Assembly: GCA_029782335.1 (NCBI GenBank)
Contig: JAKOVA010000002.1
Span: 1 to 64,000 of the forward strand
DNA: 64,000 nucleotides
Reading direction: 5' to 3'
From: Actinomycetes bacterium
GTDB taxonomy: Bacteria; Actinomycetota; Acidimicrobiia; Acidimicrobiales; Microtrichaceae
Part shown: piece after piece, positions 36,441 through 44,859 of the stretch
Position numbering within the stretch: position 1 is the first letter of the stretch
Layout: every line of letters begins with the position of its first letter
Made by a program: the position numbers and the translations under genes
Notes under the pieces: model-generated
What the model saw: only the letters and a program-made list of their open reading frames with translations
Told to the model about the DNA's origin: nothing
Databases searched by the model: none

Positions 36441-37025
36441 ATGCCGTCTCGGATCGGGATTCTCGGGGGGAGCTTCGACCCACCGCACCTGGGTCACCTC
36501 GCCGTCGGGGTCGAATCCGCCCATCGTCTCGATCTCGACGTGGTGCATGTCATGGTGGCGAACGATCCGTGGCAGAAGTCGACGGCGCGGTCGGTGACCC
36601 CCGCAGCGCTGCGTTGGGAGATGGTGCAGGCGGCGTGTGCCGGCCATCCCCGGCTGTTCGCGGACGACGCGGAACTGCGACGCGGAGGAGTGACCTATTC
36701 CATCGACACGGTCACGGCGCTGGTCGCCGAGGGATGTGAGGTGACCTTGTTGCTGGGCGACGACGCCGCAGCGGGCGTCGAGACCTGGCACCGCGCTCAG
36801 GAACTCGCGGAGCTCGTGACGCTCGGGGTGGTCGGGCGGCCGGACTCGCCGGTCGCCGAGCCGCCGGAGCGCTGGCGGGTCAGGCGAATCGAGTGTCCGG
36901 CGTTCGAGATCTCGTCGACCGACATCCGGCGTCGGTGCGCGGCGGGGGAGCCGATCGACCACCTGGTTCCCCCGGGGGTGCTCGCCGTGATCGATCGTGA
37001 GGCCCTCTATGGTTTCGGCCGATGA
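36441..37025 (+). CDS. nadD: Nicotinate-nucleotide adenylyltransferase
   Basis: NAD synthesis: nicotinate mononucleotide plus ATP to deamido-NAD. The 194 residues contain GGSFDPPHLGHL (9-20), the nucleotidyltransferase signature, and EISSTDIRRR near 158. The chosen ATG gives the canonical N-terminus MPSRIGILGG. It overlaps the next gene by ATGA and starts the nadD/LytR_C/rsfS operon conserved in Actinobacteria. Confidence 0.95.
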   Translation: MPSRIGILGGSFDPPHLGHLAVGVESAHRLDLDVVHVMVANDPWQKSTARSVTPAALRWEMVQAACAGHPRLFADDAELRRGGVTYSIDTVTALVAEGCEVTLLLGDDAAAGVETWHRAQELAELVTLGVVGRPDSPVAEPPERWRVRRIECPAFEISSTDIRRRCAAGEPIDHLVPPGVLAVIDREALYGFGR

Positions 37026-38335
37026 CCGAGCTGGAGGCGCCGGGTGGCGACACATCGGTGAAGCCCTCGGAACCGCGGGCGGTGTCACGCGATCGTGCTC
37101 GCCAGGCACGCGCCGCCTCATCCGGCCGAGCGCGGCGCTCGAGTGGAGGCGCTGCGGCGGGGGGCGACACGGTGGGGGGCGACACGGCGCGCCCCGCCGT
37201 CGGTCACCGGCGGATCTGGCCGTATGGGCTGGTGTCGCTCGTCGCGCTGGTCGGTCTGGTTGCTTTGGCGTGGGTCGGCTACGACGCGAGCCTCGATGTG
37301 CGTGGAGGCACCGCTCTCAACGCCGGAACGGACCCGTCGAAGCCCGGTTACGAGGCGCGGGTGAAGCCGACTCCGACGCATCTGATCATTCCGCTCGCCT
37401 CGGACGGTCGCATCGATGATCCGGTGCTGTTGGTCGAAGGCTCCAAAGGCGGGGGCAACCTCGTGTTCGTGCCGGGCCTCACGGTGGTGACCGTTGAGGA
37501 CAAGCCGTACAACCTGACGGAAGTCGCGACGCAACTCGGCGCCCCGAGGCTCGTGGAGTCGATCCAGGAGGTGCTGGGGATCGCCATCACGGATGCGGTG
37601 GAGCTCGGTCCGGAGGAGATCACCGAGTTGTTGGGCTCGGCGGGGCCGCTCGAGATCGAGAACCCCGACCCGGTGCGCGTCGGCGACGACGTGGCGTTCC
37701 CTGCCGGCCAGATCGAGCTTTCCCCGGGCGATCTGCCGCGGTTCCTCGCGGCGTTCAACGTGGGTGAACCGGTGGTGAATCGGCCGTTTCGGGCGCAGCA
37801 GGTCTGGGAGGCATGGCTGAGGAAGGTTCCGTCGTCGCCGCCGAGGCTCGCGGCGCAGACGGTGATCTCGGGTGACGGCACCCTGGACATCACGGCGCTC
37901 GTCACGCGGATCGCCGGCGGTGCAGTGACGGCCCAACAGCTTCCGCTCGATCGGAAGGTCGTCCCGGACATGGGCGGTTTCGCCGTCTACCAACCGAACG
38001 TCGAGGCGATCAACGAGCTGATGGCGTCGGTGGTGCCGTTCCCGGGATCGGCCTTCCCCGGCCAACGCGCTCGGGTGCGGCTCTTGAACGGTACGAAGGA
38101 TCCGAACGCGACGCTGCGCGCCGCCCGGCCGATTGTCGCTGCTGGCGGGCAGGTCGTGGTGATCGGCAACGCGTCGTCATTCGATGTCGCGTCGAGTCGC
38201 GTGGAGTACAACGCGGAGTCGCAGAAGGCGGCGGCGCAGGCGATCGCCGAAAAGCTCGGCGTCGCCGAGGCCACGCCGGGCGTGGAGTCCGACGCCGCCG
38301 ATGTCACCGTCACCATTGGAGCGGACGCACGATGA
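37022..38335 (+). CDS. Degenerate LCP-like protein with LytR C-terminal domain
   Basis: The 437 residues have an Arg/Ala/Gly-rich cytoplasmic tail (1-65), one membrane helix (about 68-85), an LCP-like domain (about 115-300) and a LytR_C domain (about 335-435, RVRLLNGTKDPN). The LCP fold can be followed (ITELLGSAGPLEI matches the L-V-D-x-L-G-G-V strand), but the catalytic R-S-D-T and P-R-D motifs of LCP glycopolymer transferases are not visible. It is therefore probably not an active ligase and may bind wall glycopolymer or lipid pyrophosphate instead (inference). It overlaps both neighbours by ATGA. Confidence 0.8.
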   Translation: MTELEAPGGDTSVKPSEPRAVSRDRARQARAASSGRARRSSGGAAAGGDTVGGDTARPAVGHRRIWPYGLVSLVALVGLVALAWVGYDASLDVRGGTALNAGTDPSKPGYEARVKPTPTHLIIPLASDGRIDDPVLLVEGSKGGGNLVFVPGLTVVTVEDKPYNLTEVATQLGAPRLVESIQEVLGIAITDAVELGPEEITELLGSAGPLEIENPDPVRVGDDVAFPAGQIELSPGDLPRFLAAFNVGEPVVNRPFRAQQVWEAWLRKVPSSPPRLAAQTVISGDGTLDITALVTRIAGGAVTAQQLPLDRKVVPDMGGFAVYQPNVEAINELMASVVPFPGSAFPGQRARVRLLNGTKDPNATLRAARPIVAAGGQVVVIGNASSFDVASSRVEYNAESQKAAAQAIAEKLGVAEATPGVESDAADVTVTIGADAR

Positions 38336-38706
38336 ATTCGTTCGACCTCGCACGCGCTGCGGCAGCAGCAGCCGACCACCGAGGAGCCCGCGATGTCGTG
38401 CTGCTCGACGTGTCGGAGATCCTCACGATCTGCGACGTGTTCGTGATTGCGTCGGCGCCCAACACACGGTTGGTCGCGGCGGCTGCCGACGAGGTCGAAC
38501 AGCAGTTGTTCGTCGAGCACGGCATCAAGCCGGCCGCGGTCGAGGGTCTCGACGCACGACGATGGGTGCTCCTCGACTATGGCGACGTGATCGTGCACCT
38601 GTTTCTCGACGAGGAACGTGACTACTACCGCCTCGAGCGGCTCTACAGCGACGCTCCTCGACTCGAGTGGGTTCCGAATGTCGCCGGTGGCAGCGCGGCG
38701 AACTGA
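38332..38706 (+). CDS. rsfS: Ribosome silencing factor RsfS
   Basis: Binds L14 on the 50S subunit and blocks subunit joining in starvation. The 124 residues contain the family core VVLLDVSEILTICDVFVIASAPN and the C-terminal WVLLDYGDVIVHLFLDEERDYYRLERLY stretch, split around 80-108. It overlaps the upstream gene (ATGA) and completes the nadD operon. Confidence 0.96.
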   Translation: MNSFDLARAAAAAADHRGARDVVLLDVSEILTICDVFVIASAPNTRLVAAAADEVEQQLFVEHGIKPAAVEGLDARRWVLLDYGDVIVHLFLDEERDYYRLERLYSDAPRLEWVPNVAGGSAAN

Positions 38707-38711
38707 GTCGT

Positions 38712-38927
38712 TCAGCCGGGAGGCTTCGGTGCCCCGTTGGGTCGAGGACTGAACAACACGTATTCGATCGCGCTGTGGGGGATGACGATCCTCGTTCCGT
38801 CGGCACGGGTCACCGCCCACGCTCTGCCGGAGTTCAACATCTCTTCAACTGTTGCCTCGTCGTACTGCTCGTCGTCGGAGACGGCGATCTCGCGGTCACA
38901 GCGGAGATGGATGTGGATCGTCGGCAT
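38712..38927 (-). CDS. Small conserved-looking protein, unknown (71 aa)
   Basis: The 71 residues start MPTIHIHLRCDREIAVSDDEQ and have an alternating strand-strand-helix-strand pattern (ATVEEMLNSGRAWAV, TRIVIPHSAIEYVLF) and a Pro-rich end. No family was recognised; a role as a small binding or regulatory protein is only a guess. A TATCGT hexamer lies exactly six bases before the ATG, the same spacing as in longer certain genes, which makes a real gene likely. It converges on rsfS with a five-base gap. Confidence 0.65.
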   Translation of the reverse strand: MPTIHIHLRCDREIAVSDDEQYDEATVEEMLNSGRAWAVTRADGTRIVIPHSAIEYVLFSPRPNGAPKPPG

Positions 38928-38933
38928 GGCGTG

Positions 38934-38939
38934 ACGATA
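38934..38939 (-). promoter_or_regulatory. Putative -10 (TATCGT) of the 71-aa gene
   Basis: On the minus strand TATCGT is followed by six bases and ATG 38927. Confidence 0.45.
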
Positions 38940-39131
38940 CGACGGGGCGGTGACGTCATGCGTTGGAAGTGGCGCTCCTCCGCTGTGTGCTGTGGTCGGG
39001 ACACCATTACGAGACTTTTCGGTCCACGAACGCCGCTGTGCGCGGATCGATCGTCACATCCACAGCGGCGCTTGCTGCCCGATCCGCCCGGGGCGACGGG
39101 TCGGATCGACGCCCGGCGGTATTGCCGGTGC

Positions 39132-39223
39132 AGGCAGCCAACACCCCGAGTGCGAGAGCGAGAGCAACGCAGGCAGCCAACACCCCAGTGCGAGCGCGGG
39201 AGCAACGCAGGTAGCAACGCCCC
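39132..39223. repeat. Two and a half 38-39-bp tandem repeats
   Basis: Copies begin at 39132 (39 bp), 39171 (38 bp) and 39209 (partial, 15 bp). Each starts with AGGCAGCCAACACCCC or a close variant and ends with AGAGCAACGC or GGAGCAACGC. They lie in the 389-base stretch 38928-39316, which otherwise holds only the 71-aa gene promoter and the tRNA terminator; no other gene is supported there. Confidence 0.75.
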
Positions 39224-39257
39224 GGCGTCACTCGCTCACGCCAAAACGTTCCGAGCC

Positions 39258-39301
39258 GAAAACCCAGTGATTCCGGGGGTTCTTGACCTCCCCGGAATCA
39301 C
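39258..39301 (-). terminator. Rho-independent terminator of tRNA-Ala
   Basis: On the minus strand GTGATTCCGGGG and CCCCGGAATCAC form a perfect 12-bp stem with an 11-base loop, followed by TGGGTTTTC. It starts 15 bases after the tRNA 3' end. It is the only terminator in the window with a T-tract. Confidence 0.8.
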
Positions 39302-39316
39302 CGTGACCTTCTGCGG

Positions 39317-39390
39317 TGGAGCTGATGAGAATCGAACTCACGACCTCTTCCATGCCATGGAAGCGCTCTAGCCAACTGAGCTACAGCCCC
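39317..39390 (-). tRNA. tRNA-Ala (anticodon GGC)
   Basis: A 74-base cloverleaf on the minus strand. The acceptor arms GGGGCTG and CAGCTCC pair with a G3-U70 wobble, the alanine identity element. The anticodon stem CTTCC/GGAAG encloses ATGGCAT, giving anticodon GGC, which reads GCC codons. The T arm is GTGAG-TTCGATT-CTCAT and the discriminator is A73. CCA is not encoded (ACCG follows the stem), so it must be added after transcription. It has its own terminator. Confidence 0.95.
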
Positions 39391-39404
39391 GCTTGGGAGC
39401 GCTC

Positions 39405-39410
39405 ACACTA
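39405..39410 (-). promoter_or_regulatory. Putative -10 (TAGTGT) of tRNA-Ala
   Basis: On the minus strand TAGTGT ends 14 bases before the mature tRNA 5' end, leaving a 5' leader of about seven bases for RNase P. TTGGCC 20 bases upstream is a weak -35 candidate. Confidence 0.45.
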
Positions 39411-39515
39411 GCAGCGCCGCTGTGGGACACGGCCAACCGCGGCGTCGCGCGCCGCCGGTTCGCCTGCCGGCTCGCCCTGCGCTGTCGGCCCGTTCGGTCG
39501 TTCCGGCGGGCTCGG

Positions 39516-39521
39516 TAGCAT
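39516..39521 (+). promoter_or_regulatory. Putative -10 (TAGCAT) of leuS
   Basis: TAGCAT is followed by seven bases and the leuS ATG. TTCGGT lies 17 bases upstream as a weak -35. No T-box or attenuator-like structure is apparent in the short gap to the tRNA. Confidence 0.5.
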
Positions 39522-39528
39522 CCGAGCC

Positions 39529-42027
39529 ATGCCCGAGCCCACTGGTGGCGTGCCGCCGTATGTCCCCACCGAGATCGAACCGGCGTGGCAACAGCGTTGG
39601 CGCGAGGAACGAACCTACGAAGTCGACAACGACGACCCGCGTCTCGCAGACGGTCGGGGCTACTACGTCCTGTGCATGTACCCGTATCCCTCGGGTGCCG
39701 CGCACATGGGCCACGTGCGCAACTACACCTTCGGCGATCTGCTGACCCGTTACCGCACGATGCAGGGCGACGCGGTGCTGTCCCCGATGGGGTTCGACAG
39801 CTTTGGGCTTCCCGCCGAGAACGCGGCGATCAAGACCGGCGTGCACCCGCGGCCCTTCACCGACGAACGCATCGAGGAACTGCGGAGCTCGATCACCCGC
39901 ATCGGTGGCGTGTACGACTGGCGACGCGAGGTCCGCAGCCACGATCCCGTCTACATCCGCTGGACACAGTGGATCTTCCTGCGCTTCCTCGAGGCCGGCC
40001 TCGTGTATCGGGCCAACGCCCCGGTCAACTGGTGCCCGGGGTGCCAGACGGTCCTGGCCAACGAACAGGTCGTCGACGGGCTGTGCGAGCGTTCGGGCGA
40101 CCCGGTGGACAAACGCGACCTGGAGCAGTGGTTCTTCCGCATCACTGACTACGCCCAGCAGCTCCTCGACGATCTCGCGACCGTTGACTGGCCCGAACGG
40201 GTCGTCACTCAGCAGCGCAACTGGATCGGTCGTTCCGAAGGCGCCCAGTTCCGCATGTCGGTCTGTGACTCCGACGCCAACCCGCTCGGCGACACGTCCT
40301 TCGAGGTGTTCACCACCCGCCCCGACACCTCCTTCGGCATGACCTTCTGCGTCCTGGCGCCTGAGCATCCCCTGGTCGCGGAGATCACCACCGACGATCG
40401 GCGTGACGCGGTCGAGGCGTTCGTCTCCACCGCACGTTCGATGCGGGAGATCGACCGTCTCTCCACGGAAGGTCCGATCGACAAACGCGGTTGCTTCACC
40501 GGCGCGTACGCCCGAAACCCCTTCAACGGGGTGGCCGTGCCGATCTATGTGGCCGACTACGTGCTGGTCACCTACGGCACCGGGGCGATCATGGCGGTGC
40601 CCGGCGAGGATCAACGTGACTGGGATTTCGCCACCGCGTACGACCTGCCCATCATCCGTACGGTGCAGCCGCCCGCCGACTTCGACGGCGAGGCCTACTC
40701 GGGTGATGGCCCCTCGATCAACAGCGGCTTCCTCGACGGCCTCGGCATCGCTGACGCCAAGGAGCAGGCGATCGGGTGGCTCGAGTCGCAGGGCATCGGC
40801 GAACGGAAGGTGAACTTCCGCCTCCGCGACTGGCTGCTGTCCCGCCAGCGCTTCTGGGGATGCCCGATCCCCGTCGTCTACTGCGAGGGCTGCGGCATCC
40901 GCCCGCTGCCCGACGATCAGCTCCCGGTGCTCGCTCCCGACGACGTCGAGTTCCGCCCCACGGGCGAGTCACCGCTCCGCTACCACGAGGGGTTCCTCCA
41001 CACGACCTGTCCCGACTGCGGCGGCCCCGCCACCCGCGAGACCGACACGATGGACACCTTCGTCGACTCGTCGTGGTACTTCCTCCGGTTCGCCGACCCG
41101 GCGCCCGACGCGCCGTTCCGCTCGGAGGAGGTCGCCAAGTGGATGCCGGTCGACCAGTACATCGGCGGCGCCGAACACGCCGTGTTGCACCTGATGTACG
41201 CCCGCTTCTTCACCAAGGCCCTCGCGGATCTCGGCTATGTGCCCAAGGAACTGCGTGAACCGTTCCAGCGGCTCTTCACCCAGGGCATGATCCGCCTCGA
41301 CGGCTCCAAGATGTCCAAATCGAAGGGCAACCTCGTCGCGCCCGAAGCGATCATCGACACCCTCGGCGCGGACACGTTGCGGCTCGCGCAGCTGCAGGTG
41401 AAGCCGCCCGAAGAAGACGTCGACTGGGAAGACGTCGGTCTCGACGGCTGCTCGCGTCTGCTGCATCGCATCTGGCGGCTCGCGGTGCCGGGCTCGGATC
41501 TGGTGTCGGCTGGTCGCGACGGCGAGGAACTCGATGTCGACGTCACGTTCCGGCGGGCGACCGCGCACCTCATCGCCGGCGTCACTGCCGACTTCGACCG
41601 GTGGAGCTACCACACGGCGGTCGCCAAGGTGATGGGGTTCGTCAACGACGCGTATCGCTACGTGCAGTCCAACGACGGCCCGCACATGGGCGTGCTCGGC
41701 GACGGGATCGACACGCTGCTGTTGCTGCTCGCCCCGGCGTGCCCGCACATCTGCGCGGAGCTGTGGTCACGCCGTCACGAGGGCGCCCACGTGCACACGC
41801 AGGCCTGGCCGGTCGCCGATGAGCGGCTGCTCGCCGTCGACGAAGTCGAGATTCCCATCCAGGTGAACGGCAAGGTGAAGGCGCGGATCGCGGTGCCGTC
41901 GGGCCTCGACCCGAACGACCTCGAACGGCTCGCGCTCGCCGACGCGAAGATCGCCGCGATCCTCGACGGCGCAACCCCGCGCAAGGTCATCGCCGTCCGC
42001 GACAAGACCGTGAACATCGTTCTCTGA
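39529..42027 (+). CDS. leuS: Leucyl-tRNA synthetase
   Basis: Class I aminoacyl-tRNA synthetase. The 832 residues are of the bacterial type: HIGH motif variant in YPSGAAHMGHVRNY (near 45-58), KMSKS in DGSKMSKSKGN near 590-600, the CP1 editing domain between them with TTRPDTSFGMTF near 263, and the C-terminal domain ending KTVNIVL. The zinc-type cysteines CPGC and CEGC are present. It is a single gene with its own near-leaderless promoter. Confidence 0.98.
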   Translation: MPEPTGGVPPYVPTEIEPAWQQRWREERTYEVDNDDPRLADGRGYYVLCMYPYPSGAAHMGHVRNYTFGDLLTRYRTMQGDAVLSPMGFDSFGLPAENAAIKTGVHPRPFTDERIEELRSSITRIGGVYDWRREVRSHDPVYIRWTQWIFLRFLEAGLVYRANAPVNWCPGCQTVLANEQVVDGLCERSGDPVDKRDLEQWFFRITDYAQQLLDDLATVDWPERVVTQQRNWIGRSEGAQFRMSVCDSDANPLGDTSFEVFTTRPDTSFGMTFCVLAPEHPLVAEITTDDRRDAVEAFVSTARSMREIDRLSTEGPIDKRGCFTGAYARNPFNGVAVPIYVADYVLVTYGTGAIMAVPGEDQRDWDFATAYDLPIIRTVQPPADFDGEAYSGDGPSINSGFLDGLGIADAKEQAIGWLESQGIGERKVNFRLRDWLLSRQRFWGCPIPVVYCEGCGIRPLPDDQLPVLAPDDVEFRPTGESPLRYHEGFLHTTCPDCGGPATRETDTMDTFVDSSWYFLRFADPAPDAPFRSEEVAKWMPVDQYIGGAEHAVLHLMYARFFTKALADLGYVPKELREPFQRLFTQGMIRLDGSKMSKSKGNLVAPEAIIDTLGADTLRLAQLQVKPPEEDVDWEDVGLDGCSRLLHRIWRLAVPGSDLVSAGRDGEELDVDVTFRRATAHLIAGVTADFDRWSYHTAVAKVMGFVNDAYRYVQSNDGPHMGVLGDGIDTLLLLLAPACPHICAELWSRRHEGAHVHTQAWPVADERLLAVDEVEIPIQVNGKVKARIAVPSGLDPNDLERLALADAKIAAILDGATPRKVIAVRDKTVNIVL

Positions 42028-42083
42028 GTGTCGGCGCACAAGATGGTGTAACCGGTTCGTCATCTCAGGGGTCGAAAATCACC

Positions 42084-43778
42084 GTGCACACCCTCTCCTC
42101 CCGAATCATTGACGCCGCCGCCGGTCTCCGACTCGGCGGCGCGGACGGTTGGATCACCTTCATCGACGGCGACGACGCCACCACCGTGCGTTGGGCCGAC
42201 CTCCACACCGACGCCCGTGCGATGGCAGCGGGACTCCAGGCGCAGGGAGTCCGTCCCGGCGACCACGTCGGCATCCTCGGCCCCACGACCCGCGACCTCG
42301 TCACCGCGGTGCAGGCGACGTGGTTGGCGGGCGCATGCGTCGTCATGTTGCCGCTGCCGATGCGGATGGCCTCGCTCGATGCCTTCATCGGCCAGACCCG
42401 CGACCGCATCGCCCAGGCCGACTGCCGCTTGGTGCTGCTCGACCCGCAGTTCCGCGAGTTCATCACCCCCGTCGAGGGCGACGCCCCCTTCGTTGCGCTG
42501 AACGAACTCGCCACGGACGAGACCGACTTCATCCGTCCCGACGACGACCCCGACGCACTCGCCATCCTGCAATTCACTTCGGGCTCTACGTCAGACCCGA
42601 AGGGTGTGATGCTCCCGCACCGCCAGATCTGCCACAACCTCGACGGCGCCGTGGAGGCAGCCGATCTCCGTCAGGGGGACGTCTTGGTTTCGTGGCTGCC
42701 CCTCTACCACGACATGGGGCTGATCGGACTGCTCACCATCCCGATGACGACCGGGCTCAACCTCGTCCTCGGCGCTCCCCAGGATTTCCTCGCCAAGCCG
42801 ATCCGTTGGATGCAGTGGATCTCCGACTTCGGTGGTACCTGCACCGCGGGGCCGAACTTCTCCTACGTGCTCGCAGCGCGTGCGCTCCGCCGGGCCGAAG
42901 GCCTCGACCTGTCGAAGATGCGGACCGCCCTCAACGGTGCGGAGCCGGTCGACGCCGACAGCTTCCGTGCCTTCGCCGCTGAGGCGGCCCGGTTCGGGTT
43001 CCCCGACCATGCCTTGTTCCCGGCGTTCGGCATGGCCGAAGTGTGCATCGCCGGGGTGTTTCCCCGCCCCGGCAGCGGAATGAGCACCGACGTGGTCGAC
43101 GGACGGGTGCTCGAGACCGAGCGTTACGCAGCGACCACCGCTCGCGAGGCGCGCCACGCCAAGGAACTCGCGGTGTTGGGGACCGCAATCCCGGGGCTCG
43201 AGATCCGCGTCATCGATCCATCGTCGGGGCTGCCGAGTCGGGCCCGTGAGGTCGGTGAGTTGCAGATCCGCGGAACGTCGGTCACGAGCGGCTACTACAA
43301 GCGCCCCGACGCGACCGCGGAGCTGATCGTCGACGGGTGGCTTCGCACCGGCGACCTCGCGTATCTCACCGAGGACGGCGACATGGTGATGTGCGGCCGC
43401 ATCAAGGACGTCGTCATCATCGGCGGCCGCAACATCTACCCCCAGGACATCGAGAAGGCCGTCGGGGCGATCGACGGGGTGCGTACCGGCAACGTGATCG
43501 CATTCGGTCAGGAAGGCCGCAATCGCAAGCAGCACGTGATCGTCGTGGCGGAGACGAAAGCCGACGACACGGAGCTGATCGAAAAGGCCATCACCAGTGC
43601 GGTGCTCGACGAGATCGGCGTGCCCCCGCGTCAGGTGGTGCTCGTCGATGCAGGGACCATCCCGAAGACGTCGTCGGGCAAGCTGCAACGGTCTGCGTGC
43701 CGTCGGATGTTCGAGAACGGTGAGCTTGCGTTCCGCGGCGAGGCGGTCGACCTGCGCCCCGCGTCGCAGTCCTGCTGA
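42084..43778 (+). CDS. Fatty-acyl-AMP ligase-like adenylate-forming enzyme
   Basis: ANL-superfamily enzyme that activates a carboxylic acid as acyl-adenylate. The 564 residues have the AMP-binding loop LQFTSGSTSDPKG (162-174), A5-type FGMAEVCIAG, A7 LRTGDLAYLTEDGDMVMCGRIKD split around 420-440, and the C-terminal lysine in IPKTSSGKLQRS near 535. The motif NIYPQDIE and the overall layout fit the FAAL/FadD32-like group, which passes acyl groups to carrier proteins rather than CoA; no PKS or acyl carrier protein is adjacent. The GTG start at 42084 is moderately certain, with AGGGGTCG upstream. Confidence 0.85.
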   Translation: MHTLSSRIIDAAAGLRLGGADGWITFIDGDDATTVRWADLHTDARAMAAGLQAQGVRPGDHVGILGPTTRDLVTAVQATWLAGACVVMLPLPMRMASLDAFIGQTRDRIAQADCRLVLLDPQFREFITPVEGDAPFVALNELATDETDFIRPDDDPDALAILQFTSGSTSDPKGVMLPHRQICHNLDGAVEAADLRQGDVLVSWLPLYHDMGLIGLLTIPMTTGLNLVLGAPQDFLAKPIRWMQWISDFGGTCTAGPNFSYVLAARALRRAEGLDLSKMRTALNGAEPVDADSFRAFAAEAARFGFPDHALFPAFGMAEVCIAGVFPRPGSGMSTDVVDGRVLETERYAATTAREARHAKELAVLGTAIPGLEIRVIDPSSGLPSRAREVGELQIRGTSVTSGYYKRPDATAELIVDGWLRTGDLAYLTEDGDMVMCGRIKDVVIIGGRNIYPQDIEKAVGAIDGVRTGNVIAFGQEGRNRKQHVIVVAETKADDTELIEKAITSAVLDEIGVPPRQVVLVDAGTIPKTSSGKLQRSACRRMFENGELAFRGEAVDLRPASQSC

Positions 43779-43784
43779 GGCGGC

Positions 43785-44807
43785 TTACGCTTCGCGCAGG
43801 TCGCGAAGCACCGGCAACCACGTGTCGGGGTCGCTCTTGTACGGCGCGTAGAAGCTGAGCCGATCGACGACGTCGCCGTAACGCTCCCGGAACTTCGCAG
43901 CGATGTCGGCGGGCTCGGCGACGACGGCGAAGGCATCGAGCACCTCGTCGTCGACCAGCGTTCCCATCTCCTCCCAGCGGCCCTCCTTCGAGAGCCGATT
44001 GAGATCGTCCTGGAGATCACCCCATCCGTGGAGCTCGAGGACCGCCCGATACGCGGGTGTCGACCCGTAGAACGCGATCTGTTGGCAGGTTCCGCTCCGG
44101 CTGCGGGCGAACTCTTCCTCGTTCGTCCCGGTCACGACGAACGCAGGGCCCGAGATCTCAATGTCGTCGAGGGACTTCCCGGCCTTCGTTGCGCCACGTT
44201 CGAGCGCCGGCAGCGTCACCTCCCGGAGATACCGCTCGGTGGTGAACGCGTGGCAGATGAACCCGTCACACACCTCTCCGGCGACTTCGGTCATCAACTC
44301 ACCGACCCCGGCGAGCGCGACCTTCGGTGTGCCGTGCGGGTTCGGGCCCGGGTTGAAGAACGGCGTCATCAGCGTGTGCGTGTAGAAGTCGCCGCGGAAG
44401 TCGAGCGGTGTGCCGTCGTTCCAACACGCCCAGATGGCGCGCATCGCGAGCACGAACTCGCGCATCCGGGCGGCGGGATGGGACCACGGCATCGAAAACC
44501 GCTTCGTGATGTGCGGCTTGATCTGGCTTCCCAACCCGAGGATGAACCGGCCGCCGCTCAGCGCGTGAAGGTCGTTTGCGGTCGCGGCGAGGGTCATCGG
44601 GCTGCGGGCGAAGGCCACGGCGATCGAGGTCCCGAGGTCGACCTCGACGGCTGACCCAGCCGCGAGCGCGAGCGGTAGGAACGGGTCGTGGGACGTCTCC
44701 GCCGTCCAGATCCCGGAGTAACCGGCGTCTTGGAGTTCCTTCGCGATCGCGCCGATTGCCGCCGGATCGTGTTGCAGTGTGGGTCCGAGCCCCCCGTCGA
44801 CCTTCAT
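43785..44807 (-). CDS. LLM-class F420-dependent oxidoreductase
   Basis: Luciferase-like TIM-barrel flavin/F420 oxidoreductase. The 340 residues match the actinobacterial TIGR03617-type subfamily: LGTSIAVAFARSPMTLAATANDLHALSGGRFILGLGSQ, split around 58-95, and a C-terminal region ending in LPVLRDLREA. F420 rather than FMN use is inferred from the subfamily. A TAAGGT hexamer lies six bases before the ATG. It converges on the acyl-AMP ligase with a six-base gap; the substrate is unknown. Confidence 0.87.
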   Translation of the reverse strand: MKVDGGLGPTLQHDPAAIGAIAKELQDAGYSGIWTAETSHDPFLPLALAAGSAVEVDLGTSIAVAFARSPMTLAATANDLHALSGGRFILGLGSQIKPHITKRFSMPWSHPAARMREFVLAMRAIWACWNDGTPLDFRGDFYTHTLMTPFFNPGPNPHGTPKVALAGVGELMTEVAGEVCDGFICHAFTTERYLREVTLPALERGATKAGKSLDDIEISGPAFVVTGTNEEEFARSRSGTCQQIAFYGSTPAYRAVLELHGWGDLQDDLNRLSKEGRWEEMGTLVDDEVLDAFAVVAEPADIAAKFRERYGDVVDRLSFYAPYKSDPDTWLPVLRDLREA

Positions 44808-44813
44808 GGACGG

Positions 44814-44819
44814 ACCTTA
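44814..44819 (-). promoter_or_regulatory. Putative -10 (TAAGGT) of the LLM oxidoreductase gene
   Basis: On the minus strand TAAGGT is followed by six bases and ATG 44807. Confidence 0.55.
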
Positions 44820-44859
44820 GGCGGCGGCGGGAGCTCTGGCAGCCTCGGGCGGCCGTCGG

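Noticed and set aside
39007-39231. 74-aa minus-strand frame with a lipobox-like LAAC after a hydrophobic stretch
   Set aside because: The hydrophobic part is translation of the 38-39-bp tandem repeat (VLAAC occurs once per copy); no -10 at the usual spacing and no ribosome site precede its GTG.
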